Assembly: GCA_035656095.1 (NCBI GenBank)
Contig: DASRTE010000206.1
Location: forward strand, 1-17,039
Direction of reading: 5' to 3'
Source of the DNA: DASRTE01 sp035656095
GTDB taxonomy: Bacteria > Actinomycetota > Actinomycetes > Jiangellales > Jiangellaceae
Length of the DNA stretch: 17,039 bases
The notes beneath the pieces are model-generated. The model did not search any database and was not told the origin of the DNA. It saw only the letters and a program-made list of their open reading frames with translations. A program made the translations under genes and the position numbers. Shown one piece after another: positions 6,510 through 12,785 of the stretch (its first letter is position 1; each line of letters starts with the position of its first letter).

Positions 6510-7529
6510 GTGTTGGATCTGCCCGTCTGGTTCGAGGTCGGCACCTTCGTCGTGCTGGGCGCGCTGCTGGTGGCCGATCTCGTCATCGTCACTCGCCGAC
6601 CGCGTGAGCCTTCGATCCGGGAGGCGAGCCTGTGGGTCTCGTTCTACGTGGCGCTCGCGCTGATCTTCGGCGCCGTCATGGTCGTCGTGGCCAGTGGGCA
6701 GGCGGCGGCCGAGTTCTACGCCGGGTGGCTGACGGAGTACAGCCTCTCCGTCGACAACCTGTTCATCTTCGTGATCATCATGGCCCAGTTCCGGGTGCCG
6801 CGGCCGTACCAGCAGTCGGTGCTGATGTTCGGCATCCTGCTGGCGATCGTGCTCCGCGGAATCTTCATCCTGATCGGTGCGGTGGCCATCAACGAGTTCG
6901 CCTGGGTGTTCTACCTGTTCGGGCTGTTCCTCGTTTACACCGCGGTCAAGCTGGCCAACCAGCAGATGCACCGGGACGCCGACCCCAGCGACGACGAGTA
7001 CGAGAACGCCGTCATCCGGCGGGCCCGGCGGGTACTCCCGTTGAGCCGGGAGTACGACGGGGTCAAGCTGCGGACCAGCGTCGACGGCAAGAAGCTGTTC
7101 ACACCGATGGTAATCGTGTTCATCTCGATCGCCTCCGCCGACATCCTGTTCGCCGTCGACTCGATCCCGGCGATCTTCGGGCTCACCGAGGAGGCGTTCA
7201 TCGTCCTCACCGCGAACATCTTCGCGTTGATGGGCCTACGCCAGTTGTACTTCCTGATCGGTGGACTGCTGAACAGGCTGATCTACCTCTCCACCGGCCT
7301 CGCGGTCATCCTCGGATTCATCGGGGTCAAGCTGGTCCTGCACGCCCTGCACGAGAACAACCTGCCGTTCGTGAACGGCGGCAAGCCCTTGGAGAACGTG
7401 CCGGAGGTGCCGATCTGGCTCTCACTGGCCGTGATCGTCGCCACGCTGGCAGTCACGACGATCGCCAGCCTGGGCAAGACACGCCGCGACGTCCGCCGTG
7501 CCGAGCGGTCCGCTAGGCCCACGGGGTGA
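6510..7529 (+). CDS. TerC-family integral membrane protein, probable Mn2+ exporter
   Basis: An integral membrane protein of about 339 residues in the TerC/Alx family, whose members export or handle Mn2+ and other divalent metals. At least eight hydrophobic segments are visible: FEVGTFVVLGALLVADLVIV, VSFYVALALIFGAVMVVV, the LFIFVIIMAQF segment, GILLAIVLRGIFILIGAVAI, FYLFGLFLVYTAVKL, PMVIVFISIASADILFAV, FIVLTANIFALMGLRQLYFL, a LAVILGFIGVKLVLHAL segment and a C-terminal one. The family signatures with acidic residues in membrane segments are present: EYSLSVDNLFIF and SADILFAVDSIPAIF. GTG 6510 (or TTG 6513) is preferred because GAGAGAGG lies upstream and MLDLPVWFEVG is the usual N-terminus. An ATG at 6438 would place the coding region inside the riboswitch. 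The Mn2+ riboswitch upstream supports a manganese role. It converges on the DUF3048 gene. Confidence 0.92.
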   Translation: MLDLPVWFEVGTFVVLGALLVADLVIVTRRPREPSIREASLWVSFYVALALIFGAVMVVVASGQAAAEFYAGWLTEYSLSVDNLFIFVIIMAQFRVPRPYQQSVLMFGILLAIVLRGIFILIGAVAINEFAWVFYLFGLFLVYTAVKLANQQMHRDADPSDDEYENAVIRRARRVLPLSREYDGVKLRTSVDGKKLFTPMVIVFISIASADILFAVDSIPAIFGLTEEAFIVLTANIFALMGLRQLYFLIGGLLNRLIYLSTGLAVILGFIGVKLVLHALHENNLPFVNGGKPLENVPEVPIWLSLAVIVATLAVTTIASLGKTRRDVRRAERSARPTG

Positions 7530-7535
7530 CGCCCG

Positions 7536-7566
7536 GGACGTGACCGGTCAGTGGACCGTGACGTCC
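7536..7566. terminator. Stem-loop at the terC / DUF3048 convergence
   Basis: GGACGT (7536-7541) pairs with ACGTCC (7561-7566), and inside it CGGTC (7545-7549) pairs with GACCG (7554-7558) around a 4-nt AGTG loop. Small internal loops separate the two stems. The element covers the 18-nt gap and the end of the minus-strand gene. It could therefore serve both converging transcripts. No T-run is present. Confidence 0.4.
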
Positions 7567-8603
7567 GCCGATGGTGCCGACAGCTCGACCCAGGTGTTGC
7601 CCGGGGAGAGAAGAAGGTCCCCGGCATCGTCGGTGCGCAGCCGGAACGGTTCGTTGGCCCCTGCCTTCGACCAGGTGCCGCTCACGGATCGGCCGCCGGC
7701 CAGGGCGACGAACTCTCCGGAGGCATCGATCAGGTCCAGGACCGGGACCGGCGCGCCGGAGCCTGCCCCGATCTTGCGTGTCTCCGACGCGACCTCGAGG
7801 ATCAGCACGTTCACCGCGCCGACCTGGGTGCCCTCCGTCGTCACGTGCGGGCCCCAGGGCTGCTGCCGTAGATAGCGGCCGGCCGTGTCGTCGTACGTCC
7901 AGGTCACGCTCCACCCCGGACCGTACGGAACCTCCACGGAGATCCCTGGCCCGCCGGCCCGCTCGGCCGAGCTGGGCTCGGTGTCGGACGCGTACGCGAA
8001 GTACGGTTCCGGTGGATCCGCGAAATCCGACAGGTCCAGCAGCACCAGTGGCTTCGCGAACACGTCGTCCGGCCGGGGCCGCGTGGCGTCCTGGACGTAA
8101 GCTCCGGAGCCGCTCACCCGCAGGGTCCCGAGGTCGTCCACGTTCGCCGTCGCGTCGACGTAGTCGACGACCCACTGCGCACCCATGGTGTTGCCGAACA
8201 CCGGCGCCATCGGGCCGAGCAACGGCGCGTCCGGCGGACGGATCGAGCGGACCGGCCCGACCGACTCCGGGACGTCCGAGTGGAACACCGCAGCGAGCCG
8301 GGTGTACGAGACTCCGATGGGCTCGACGAAGACGATGTCGGCCCGGTCGACGCCGGTCTGAGGATGCGCCTGCCGGACGTCGGAGACCTTGATCGCGACG
8401 GCCGGGTGATCCAGCGCCGCCACGTCGTCGACGACGATGCCGGTCAGCGGGGCGCGTGGCGCCGTCGGCGTCGGCTCGGGGATCTCTGCCGGGGGAACCG
8501 ATACGGGCTCCGTGCCGGTCAGGGCGAGGGCGACGATGACTGCCACAGCGACCAGCGCGAGCAGGACGACGACGACTTCACTCCTCCTGGGGCCGCGGGC
8601 CAT
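7548..8603 (-). CDS. DUF3048 (YerB-like) membrane-anchored protein
   Basis: A 351-residue extracytoplasmic protein of the DUF3048 family (B. subtilis YerB type). Its biochemical role is unknown. An N-terminal membrane anchor (EVVVVLLALVAVAVIVALALTG, about residues 9-30) is followed by a Pro/Thr-rich linker. The DUF3048 domain then has its characteristic strings: HPAVAIKVSDVRQAHPQTGVD, ADIVFVEP, TRLAAVFHS and ESVGPVRSIRPPD. The C-terminal subdomain includes WTYDDTAGRYLRQQPWGPHV and ends in a beta-rich part with the PGNTWVEL string. B. subtilis YerB has a lipobox; here no Cys follows the hydrophobic stretch, so an uncleaved anchor is likely. ATG 8603 is chosen for its minus-strand GGGGAG nine bases upstream. 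A longer frame to 8693 overlaps the preceding gene. It is the last gene of a three-gene operon. Confidence 0.88.
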   Translation of the reverse strand: MARGPRRSEVVVVLLALVAVAVIVALALTGTEPVSVPPAEIPEPTPTAPRAPLTGIVVDDVAALDHPAVAIKVSDVRQAHPQTGVDRADIVFVEPIGVSYTRLAAVFHSDVPESVGPVRSIRPPDAPLLGPMAPVFGNTMGAQWVVDYVDATANVDDLGTLRVSGSGAYVQDATRPRPDDVFAKPLVLLDLSDFADPPEPYFAYASDTEPSSAERAGGPGISVEVPYGPGWSVTWTYDDTAGRYLRQQPWGPHVTTEGTQVGAVNVLILEVASETRKIGAGSGAPVPVLDLIDASGEFVALAGGRSVSGTWSKAGANEPFRLRTDDAGDLLLSPGNTWVELSAPSADVTVH

Positions 8604-8625
8604 GCCGCCATTCTCCCCGAAGGTG

Positions 8626-9282
8626 TCACCAGCCGCGGTCGCGGTACTCGCGCAGCCGTGGCCGCTCGGTGCCGAGCGTGGTATCCGCTCCATGTCCGGG
8701 GTAGACCCACGTCTCGTCCGGCAGCCGGGCGAAGACCTTCTCCTCCAGGTCGCCCATCAGTGCGGTGAACTCCTCGGCGTTCGTCGTCCGGCCAGGTCCC
8801 CCGGGGAACAGGCTGTCGCCGGTCCACAGATGAGGAGGCCCGGTCGGGTCGTCGTAGAGCAGGGCGATGCCGCCCGGCGTGTGGCCGACCAGGTGGATGA
8901 CCTCGAGCTCGACGGAACCGACGACCACCCGGTCGCCGCCGGTCACCGGCTCCGTCGTCGCCACGTCGATCGCGGGCGCGTCGTCCGGGTGCGCGACGGT
9001 GGCCGCGCCGGTGCGCTCCACCACCTCGGCGAGCGCCTGCCAATGGTCGCGATGGCGGTGGGTGGTCACCACCCGGACGAGTGGCCCCTCGCCGCACAGT
9101 GCCAGGATGCGTTCCGGCTCGGCGGCCGCGTCGACCACGAGCTCCTCGCCGGTGCGGCGGCAGCGCAGGACATAGACGTTGTTGTCCGCCGGGCCCACCG
9201 AGGCCTTGGTGATGATCACGTGGGCGAGCTCACGGACGTCGGGCGTCCCGCCCGGTTCGACCCGCCCGCTGTAGCGGTTCAT
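8626..9282 (-). CDS. Metallo-beta-lactamase-fold hydrolase, glyoxalase II-like
   Basis: A cytoplasmic 218-residue MBL-fold enzyme with a complete binuclear metal site. The HxHxDH motif is THRHRDH (His75, His77, Asp79, His80). His134 is in VGHTPGG, Asp156 is in TGDSLFPGGPGRT and His197 is in YPGHG. The overall pattern, with TGDSLF and the YPGHG end, is that of glyoxalase II/YcbL-like hydrolases that cleave thioesters. The true substrate is unknown. Its ATG overlaps the stop of the upstream gene as TGATG on the minus strand, with no Shine-Dalgarno sequence, so translation probably depends on re-initiation. Pairing with a possible mycothiol-dependent enzyme suggests a thiol-conjugate substrate, but that is inference. 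Confidence 0.9.
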   Translation of the reverse strand: MNRYSGRVEPGGTPDVRELAHVIITKASVGPADNNVYVLRCRRTGEELVVDAAAEPERILALCGEGPLVRVVTTHRHRDHWQALAEVVERTGAATVAHPDDAPAIDVATTEPVTGGDRVVVGSVELEVIHLVGHTPGGIALLYDDPTGPPHLWTGDSLFPGGPGRTTNAEEFTALMGDLEEKVFARLPDETWVYPGHGADTTLGTERPRLREYRDRGW

Positions 9283-10040
9283 CAGGCCCAGGCCGGCAGG
9301 GGTGGCAACGGCCCGGGAGGGTCGACCGTGAGGCCGCCACCCGCCGAGCGCCCGGTCAGCCAGCCGAGCACGGTCACCGACGGGCCGGAGACCGTCGTGT
9401 CGCCACCGGAACCGAGCCGCTCGGATGTGCCGTCCACGACCAGGGTCAGGCCGGGGACGTCGTCGCGGCGTCCGAACATCCGCAGCGTCTCGGCCAGCGC
9501 CCGGTCGACGAACCAGGGTGCCCAGTCGGCCGGCGTGTACCCCGCCGCGAGGTCGACGTGATGGATCTCGACCTCCTTGAGGCGCTGCCAGAGGACCCGG
9601 CGCGCTGGAATCGTTGCCCCTGAGGCGGCGGGTCCCATCCTCACCTGGCGCTCCCAGGCTTCGTCCGGCAGGGAGGCGACGGCGGTCGCGAACCGCTGCG
9701 CGGACGCCCGCAGGTCATCGAGGATGGCGCCGGCATCGCGTCCCGCTCCGGTGGCGATGTCGGCGTCGCGCGCCTGCGCGCTGACGTACATCGGCGTCTC
9801 GACGCCGGTCCCGGCCCAGGTGAGCAGGTTGGACAGCGCGTCGGCGTTGCGTGCGACGTGACTCACCACGTGGGCGCGGGTCCATCCGGTGCACAGACTC
9901 GGCTCACCCATCGCCGGCTGGTCGAGCCGCTCGACGCTGCGGACCATCCGGTCGGTGGCCGCGGTGACCGGGCCGACCCCTGCGGTGTCCTGCTCCGGCT
10001 CGGACCGGTCGGCGGGCTGGGTCGACGGGAACTCCTGCAC
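9282..10040 (-). CDS. Maleylpyruvate isomerase/DinB-like family protein, possibly mycothiol-dependent
   Basis: A 252-residue protein of the actinobacterial DinB-like superfamily (mycothiol-dependent maleylpyruvate isomerase N-terminal type). These proteins use a His-Glu-His metal site. Candidate ligands are His61 in GWTRAHVVSHVARNAD, and Glu156 and His160 in KEVEIHHVDLAAGY, which keep the ExxxH spacing of the family. The C-terminal part (about 165-252) has TLVVDG and SVTVLGWLTGR, typical of the second domain. Members act in aromatic degradation or in mycothiol S-transfer; the substrate here is unknown. No gentisate-pathway genes are adjacent, so a true maleylpyruvate isomerase role is not supported. 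The start is GTG 10040, with a TACGGT -10 box 7 nt upstream and no Shine-Dalgarno sequence. First gene of the three-gene minus-strand operon. Confidence 0.82.
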   Translation of the reverse strand: MQEFPSTQPADRSEPEQDTAGVGPVTAATDRMVRSVERLDQPAMGEPSLCTGWTRAHVVSHVARNADALSNLLTWAGTGVETPMYVSAQARDADIATGAGRDAGAILDDLRASAQRFATAVASLPDEAWERQVRMGPAASGATIPARRVLWQRLKEVEIHHVDLAAGYTPADWAPWFVDRALAETLRMFGRRDDVPGLTLVVDGTSERLGSGGDTTVSGPSVTVLGWLTGRSAGGGLTVDPPGPLPPLPAWA

Positions 10041-10047
10041 GATGTCG

Positions 10048-10053
10048 ACCGTA
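10048..10053 (-). promoter_or_regulatory. -10 box for the leaderless minus-strand operon
   Basis: On the minus strand TACGGT is followed by 7 nt and then GTG 10040. This fits leaderless initiation of the three-gene operon. No good -35 box lies 17 nt upstream. Confidence 0.5.
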
Positions 10054-10088
10054 AGCGCACGGTCAAGCCGGGCGACCCGCGGCCCCGC

Positions 10089-10592
10089 TCAATCCTCGTC
10101 GTCGTCGATCTCGGCTGTGGGCCTGCCGTCCTCGCACCGCAGTTCGACCTTGACGTCCCTGTCGTCGGACTCGAACTCGACCTGCACCTCGGGTGCCGGT
10201 CCGCGTTCGACCTTCTTCGTCCGGAAGCCTTGGGCCGGCGTCCACGACAGGACCTCGGCCTCCGGTCCCGTACACCGTACGATCACGCGCCCCCCGGCGC
10301 TGCTGACGACGGTGGGATCCGACCCGGCCGGCTCGGGTGGGTCGGTGGACGGAGACGGTGCCGAGGTGCCGGTCGAGGCCGGCGAGCTTGCCGTGTCGGG
10401 CTCGGGCGTCACGGTGACCGCCGCGAGCGCCCGGTCGACCTCGTCCTGGCTCATCGTGTGGGTCGAGCCACCGAAGATTCCGGAGCCGAGCACCGAGACC
10501 GCCGCGAGCGTGACGCCCGCGGCAAGCGCCGCGGTCACGAGCCACCCCGACACGGCCAGACCGCGGGAGATCCGCCTGGAACCGTCACTCAC
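10089..10592 (-). CDS. Membrane-anchored secreted protein of unknown function
   Basis: I do not recognise a family. The 167-residue product has a short basic N-terminus (MSDGSRRISRGL), one transmembrane segment (about residues 13-35, GWLVTAALAAGVTLAAVSVLG), a Thr/Pro/Ser/Asp-rich linker (about 60-100) and a small C-terminal domain with two Cys (VRCTGPEAEVLSW and VELRCEDGRP) that may form a disulfide. It ends in a strongly acidic tail (EIDDDED). GTG 10592 is chosen over GTG 10610 because the latter is only 3 nt from the -10 box TATGGT, while GGCAGG lies 8 nt before GTG 10592. It is divergent from the response-regulator gene and shares promoter features with the PepSY gene on the other side of the two-component system. 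Both products are membrane-anchored or exported with acidic tails, so it is a likely target of that system. Confidence 0.72.
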   Translation of the reverse strand: MSDGSRRISRGLAVSGWLVTAALAAGVTLAAVSVLGSGIFGGSTHTMSQDEVDRALAAVTVTPEPDTASSPASTGTSAPSPSTDPPEPAGSDPTVVSSAGGRVIVRCTGPEAEVLSWTPAQGFRTKKVERGPAPEVQVEFESDDRDVKVELRCEDGRPTAEIDDDED

Positions 10593-10613
10593 ACGCTGAG
10601 CCTGCCGCACCGG

Positions 10614-10646
10614 ACCATAACGCCAGGCTAATGCCGCCGTAACGTC
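10614..10646 (-). promoter_or_regulatory. Promoter with 11-bp-spaced TTA repeats (array 1)
   Basis: On the minus strand three related heptamers follow at an exact 11-bp period: GACGTTA, GGCATTA and GGCGTTA (their TTA at 10642-10640, 10631-10629 and 10620-10618). A promoter TTACGG-N17-TATGGT (-10 at 10619-10614) is built from the first and third. Tandem heptamers with 4-nt gaps are typical binding sites of OmpR/PhoB-family regulators, and such a regulator is encoded by the divergent gene. Confidence 0.5.
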
Positions 10647-10681
10647 CCCTTCCGGACCGGCTGCCGGCGGCCCGACTCGGA

Positions 10682-10687
10682 TAACGT
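10682..10687 (+). promoter_or_regulatory. -10 box for the leaderless response-regulator gene
   Basis: TAACGT is followed by 6 nt and GTG 10694. No Shine-Dalgarno sequence precedes the GTG. Array 1 lies about 48-76 bp upstream of the inferred start, so autoregulation is possible. Confidence 0.55.
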
Positions 10688-10693
10688 TCCCGC

Positions 10694-11380
10694 GTGGTCC
10701 ACGTGCTCCTCATCGAGGACGATCCGACGATCCGCTCGGCGTTGATCCGGGCGCTGGGGGAGCACGGGCACGCCGTCTCGTCGGCCGCGACGGGAGGGCA
10801 GGGACTCCAGCTCGCGATGACCGAACATCCCGACCTGGTCGTCCTCGACCTCGGTCTACCCGACCTGGACGGTCGCGAGGTGCTGGCCATGCTGCGCGCC
10901 GTCGACGACGTTCCCGTGATCGTGGCGACCGCGCGGGACGGCGATCCGGAGATCGTCGCCGCGTTGAACGCGGGTGCGGACGACTACCTGGTCAAGCCGT
11001 TCAGCGGCGCGCAGTTGCACGCGAGGATCGGTGCCGTCCTTCGCCGGGCCGGTGCCGACGCCGACACCGACCCGACGGTGGTCGTGGGCGGGTTGCGCAT
11101 CGACCCGCGCTCGCGGGTGGCCGTGCTCGACGGGTCCACGTTGGAGCTGACCCCCCGCGAGTTCGACCTGCTGTACTACCTGGCGGCCCGCCCCGGCCAG
11201 GTCGTGAGCAAGCGGGAGCTGTCGACCCAGGTGTGGCAGGCGCCGTACGGCGGCGCCGACAAGACCGTCGACGTCCATCTGTCCTGGCTGCGCCGCAAGC
11301 TGGGGGAGACGGCGCAGGAGCCGAGATTCATCCACACCGTGCGCGGCGTCGGCGTGAAGCTGACACCGCCACCGGCGTGA
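10694..11380 (+). CDS. OmpR/PhoB-family response regulator
   Basis: The DNA-binding output protein of a two-component system, 228 residues. The receiver domain (1-115) has the acidic pair Asp9-Asp10, the phospho-acceptor Asp52 in VVLDLGLPDLDG, Thr79 in IVATARD and Lys101 in DDYLVKPFSG. The winged-helix output domain (about 127-225) shows LELTPREFDLLYYLAARPGQ, the recognition helix region TVDVHLSWLRRKLGE, and the C-terminal hairpin FIHTVRGVGVKL. All key residues are intact. GTG 10694 is preferred because it is 6 nt after TAACGT and gives the standard MVHVLLIEDD start. The cognate kinase gene begins 30 nt downstream, so they form an operon. The exact orthologue is not clear. Likely targets are the two flanking genes for exported proteins. 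Confidence 0.94.
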   Translation: MVHVLLIEDDPTIRSALIRALGEHGHAVSSAATGGQGLQLAMTEHPDLVVLDLGLPDLDGREVLAMLRAVDDVPVIVATARDGDPEIVAALNAGADDYLVKPFSGAQLHARIGAVLRRAGADADTDPTVVVGGLRIDPRSRVAVLDGSTLELTPREFDLLYYLAARPGQVVSKRELSTQVWQAPYGGADKTVDVHLSWLRRKLGETAQEPRFIHTVRGVGVKLTPPPA

Positions 11381-11410
11381 GCGGGCCCGGGCCGGCCGGC
11401 CGGTGACGCC

Positions 11411-12709
11411 GTGAGGAGGGCGCTGGCGCTGCTCGTCGCGGCGACGACTTCGCTGGTCCTGGTGGCGTTCCTGGTGCCGTTGGCGTTGCTCATCCGCTCG
11501 ACGACTGCCGACCAGGCCGTGTCGGGGGCCGCCGGGCGGGCCAGCGCCCTGACCCCCGTCGTGGCGACCTCGGACGGCGAGACGGTCGAGCTCGCCCTGG
11601 CCGCGGCACAGGCCGACACCGACCAGCCGTTCACCGTGTTCTACCCCGACGGCAGCTCGGTCGGAGCCCCCGCGGAACGGTCGGACGCGGTCGACCTGGC
11701 GGCGACACGCGGCGAAAGCCTGGTCGCGGAGGCGGACGGCGGGCGTGTCGTGCTCGTCGCGGTGGGCCTCCCCGAGGGCACAGCGGTGATCCAGACGTTC
11801 GTGGCCGCGACGGAGCTCGCCGACGGCGTCGTGCGGACCTGGCTGGTGCTCGCCGCCCTCGGCGCCGGCCTGGTCGCCCTCGGCGTGCTGGTGGCCGACC
11901 GGCTGGCCCGAAGCCTGGTCCGTCCGGTGGTGGAGGCGTCGCAGGTGTCCCACCGGCTGGCGGCGGGCGATCTCGACGCCAGGGTCGTCCCCGGTGGCCC
12001 GGATGAGATCCGCGATGTGGCTGCCGGCCTCAACCACCTCGCCGACCGCATCGGAGGCATGCTGCGCGAGGAGCGCGAGGGCGTGGCAGACCTGTCCCAC
12101 CGGCTGCGGACACCGTTGACCGTCCTCCGGCTCGAGGCCGAGGCGCTGCCGGAGGGTGACCGCTCCGGCCGGATCGTCGAGAGCGTCGACGCCCTGGAGC
12201 GTGCCGTCACGCAGGTCATCAACGACGCCCGCTCCCGGTCGGACCAGGCGGCCGGCGGCGGTGCGAGCTGCGACGCCGCAGAGGTCATGGCCGACCGGGT
12301 GGCGTTCTGGTCGGTGCTCGCCGAGGACACCGACCGTCGCGTCGACGCCGCCGTGGCGCCGGGCCCGCTGCCGGTGCGGGTCGCCGCCGCCGACCTCGCC
12401 GCTGCTGTCGACGCCCTGCTCGGAAACGTCTTCGCCCACACTCCGGACGGCACGGCCTTCCAGGTGCGGCTGGAGCGCCGTGACGACGGGGGTGCGCGGG
12501 TCGTCGTGGCCGACGCGGGCACGGGGTTCACCGGGGCCGACGTGGACCGCGGCGCGAGCAGGGCGGCATCGACCGGTCTCGGCCTCGACATCGCCCGGCG
12601 GGTGGCCCAGTCGTCCGGGGGTGCCTTCGCGACCGGTAGGTCGGCTATGGGCGGCGCCGAGGTGATCCTCGACCTGGGTGGGCTTAGGCGTCCGTTAGGG
12701 CCGCGGTAG
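11411..12709 (+). CDS. Sensor histidine kinase partner of the response regulator
   Basis: A membrane sensor kinase of 432 residues. TM1 is about 5-28 (LLVAATTSLVLVAFLVPLALL). An extracytoplasmic sensor region follows (about 29-137), without Cys and rich in Ala/Asp. TM2 is about 139-161. HAMP follows, with SLVRPVVEASQVSHRLAAGDLDARV. The dimerisation/phospho-acceptor domain carries the H-box DLSHRLRTPLTVL with His230. The ATPase domain has a divergent N-box (DALLGNVFAHTPDG), a G1 box DAGTGF and a G2 box STGLGLDIARR. GTG 11411 is the only start near TM1. There is no Shine-Dalgarno sequence, which suggests coupling to the regulator gene 30 nt upstream. Its last codons (LRRPLGPR) use the rare codons CTT, AGG and TTA and coincide with a TTAGG repeat array in front of the PepSY gene. 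Confidence 0.93.
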   Translation: MRRALALLVAATTSLVLVAFLVPLALLIRSTTADQAVSGAAGRASALTPVVATSDGETVELALAAAQADTDQPFTVFYPDGSSVGAPAERSDAVDLAATRGESLVAEADGGRVVLVAVGLPEGTAVIQTFVAATELADGVVRTWLVLAALGAGLVALGVLVADRLARSLVRPVVEASQVSHRLAAGDLDARVVPGGPDEIRDVAAGLNHLADRIGGMLREEREGVADLSHRLRTPLTVLRLEAEALPEGDRSGRIVESVDALERAVTQVINDARSRSDQAAGGGASCDAAEVMADRVAFWSVLAEDTDRRVDAAVAPGPLPVRVAAADLAAAVDALLGNVFAHTPDGTAFQVRLERRDDGGARVVVADAGTGFTGADVDRGASRAASTGLGLDIARRVAQSSGGAFATGRSAMGGAEVILDLGGLRRPLGPR

Positions 12710-12723
12710 CGCGGCGCTAGGTC
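12684..12723 (+). promoter_or_regulatory. TTAGG-type repeats at 11-bp period before the PepSY gene (array 2)
   Basis: TAG trinucleotides occur at 12685, 12696, 12707 and 12718, exactly 11 bp apart, in TTAGG, TTAGG, GTAGC and CTAGG. The third TAG is the kinase stop codon. A promoter TTAGGG (12695-12700), 17 nt, TAGGTC (12718-12723) has the same layout as the promoter of the secreted-protein gene on the far side of the two-component system (TTACGG-N17-TATGGT). The -10 match is imperfect. Confidence 0.45.
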
Positions 12724-12746
12724 ACGGCCGACGAGCCTCGTACCAC

Positions 12747-12765
12747 GACACCCGCACCGGGTGTC
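12747..12765 (+). other. Small hairpin in the PepSY gene leader
   Basis: GACACCC (12747-12753) pairs with GGGTGTC (12759-12765) around a 5-nt loop. It lies in the predicted leader, ending 10 nt before the ribosome binding site. It may stabilise the mRNA or mark the end of the kinase message. Confidence 0.4.
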
Positions 12766-12785
12766 CTGGAGCGAAGGAGAAGGCC

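Noticed and set aside
8437..9561. Open frame of 374 codons on the plus strand over the MBL and DinB-like genes
   Set aside because: The minus-strand genes have complete motifs and linked starts; the plus-strand frame has none.
10856..12439. Open frame of 527 codons on the minus strand opposite the regulator and kinase genes
   Set aside because: Shadow of two well-supported genes; composition is low complexity, with no recognisable domain.
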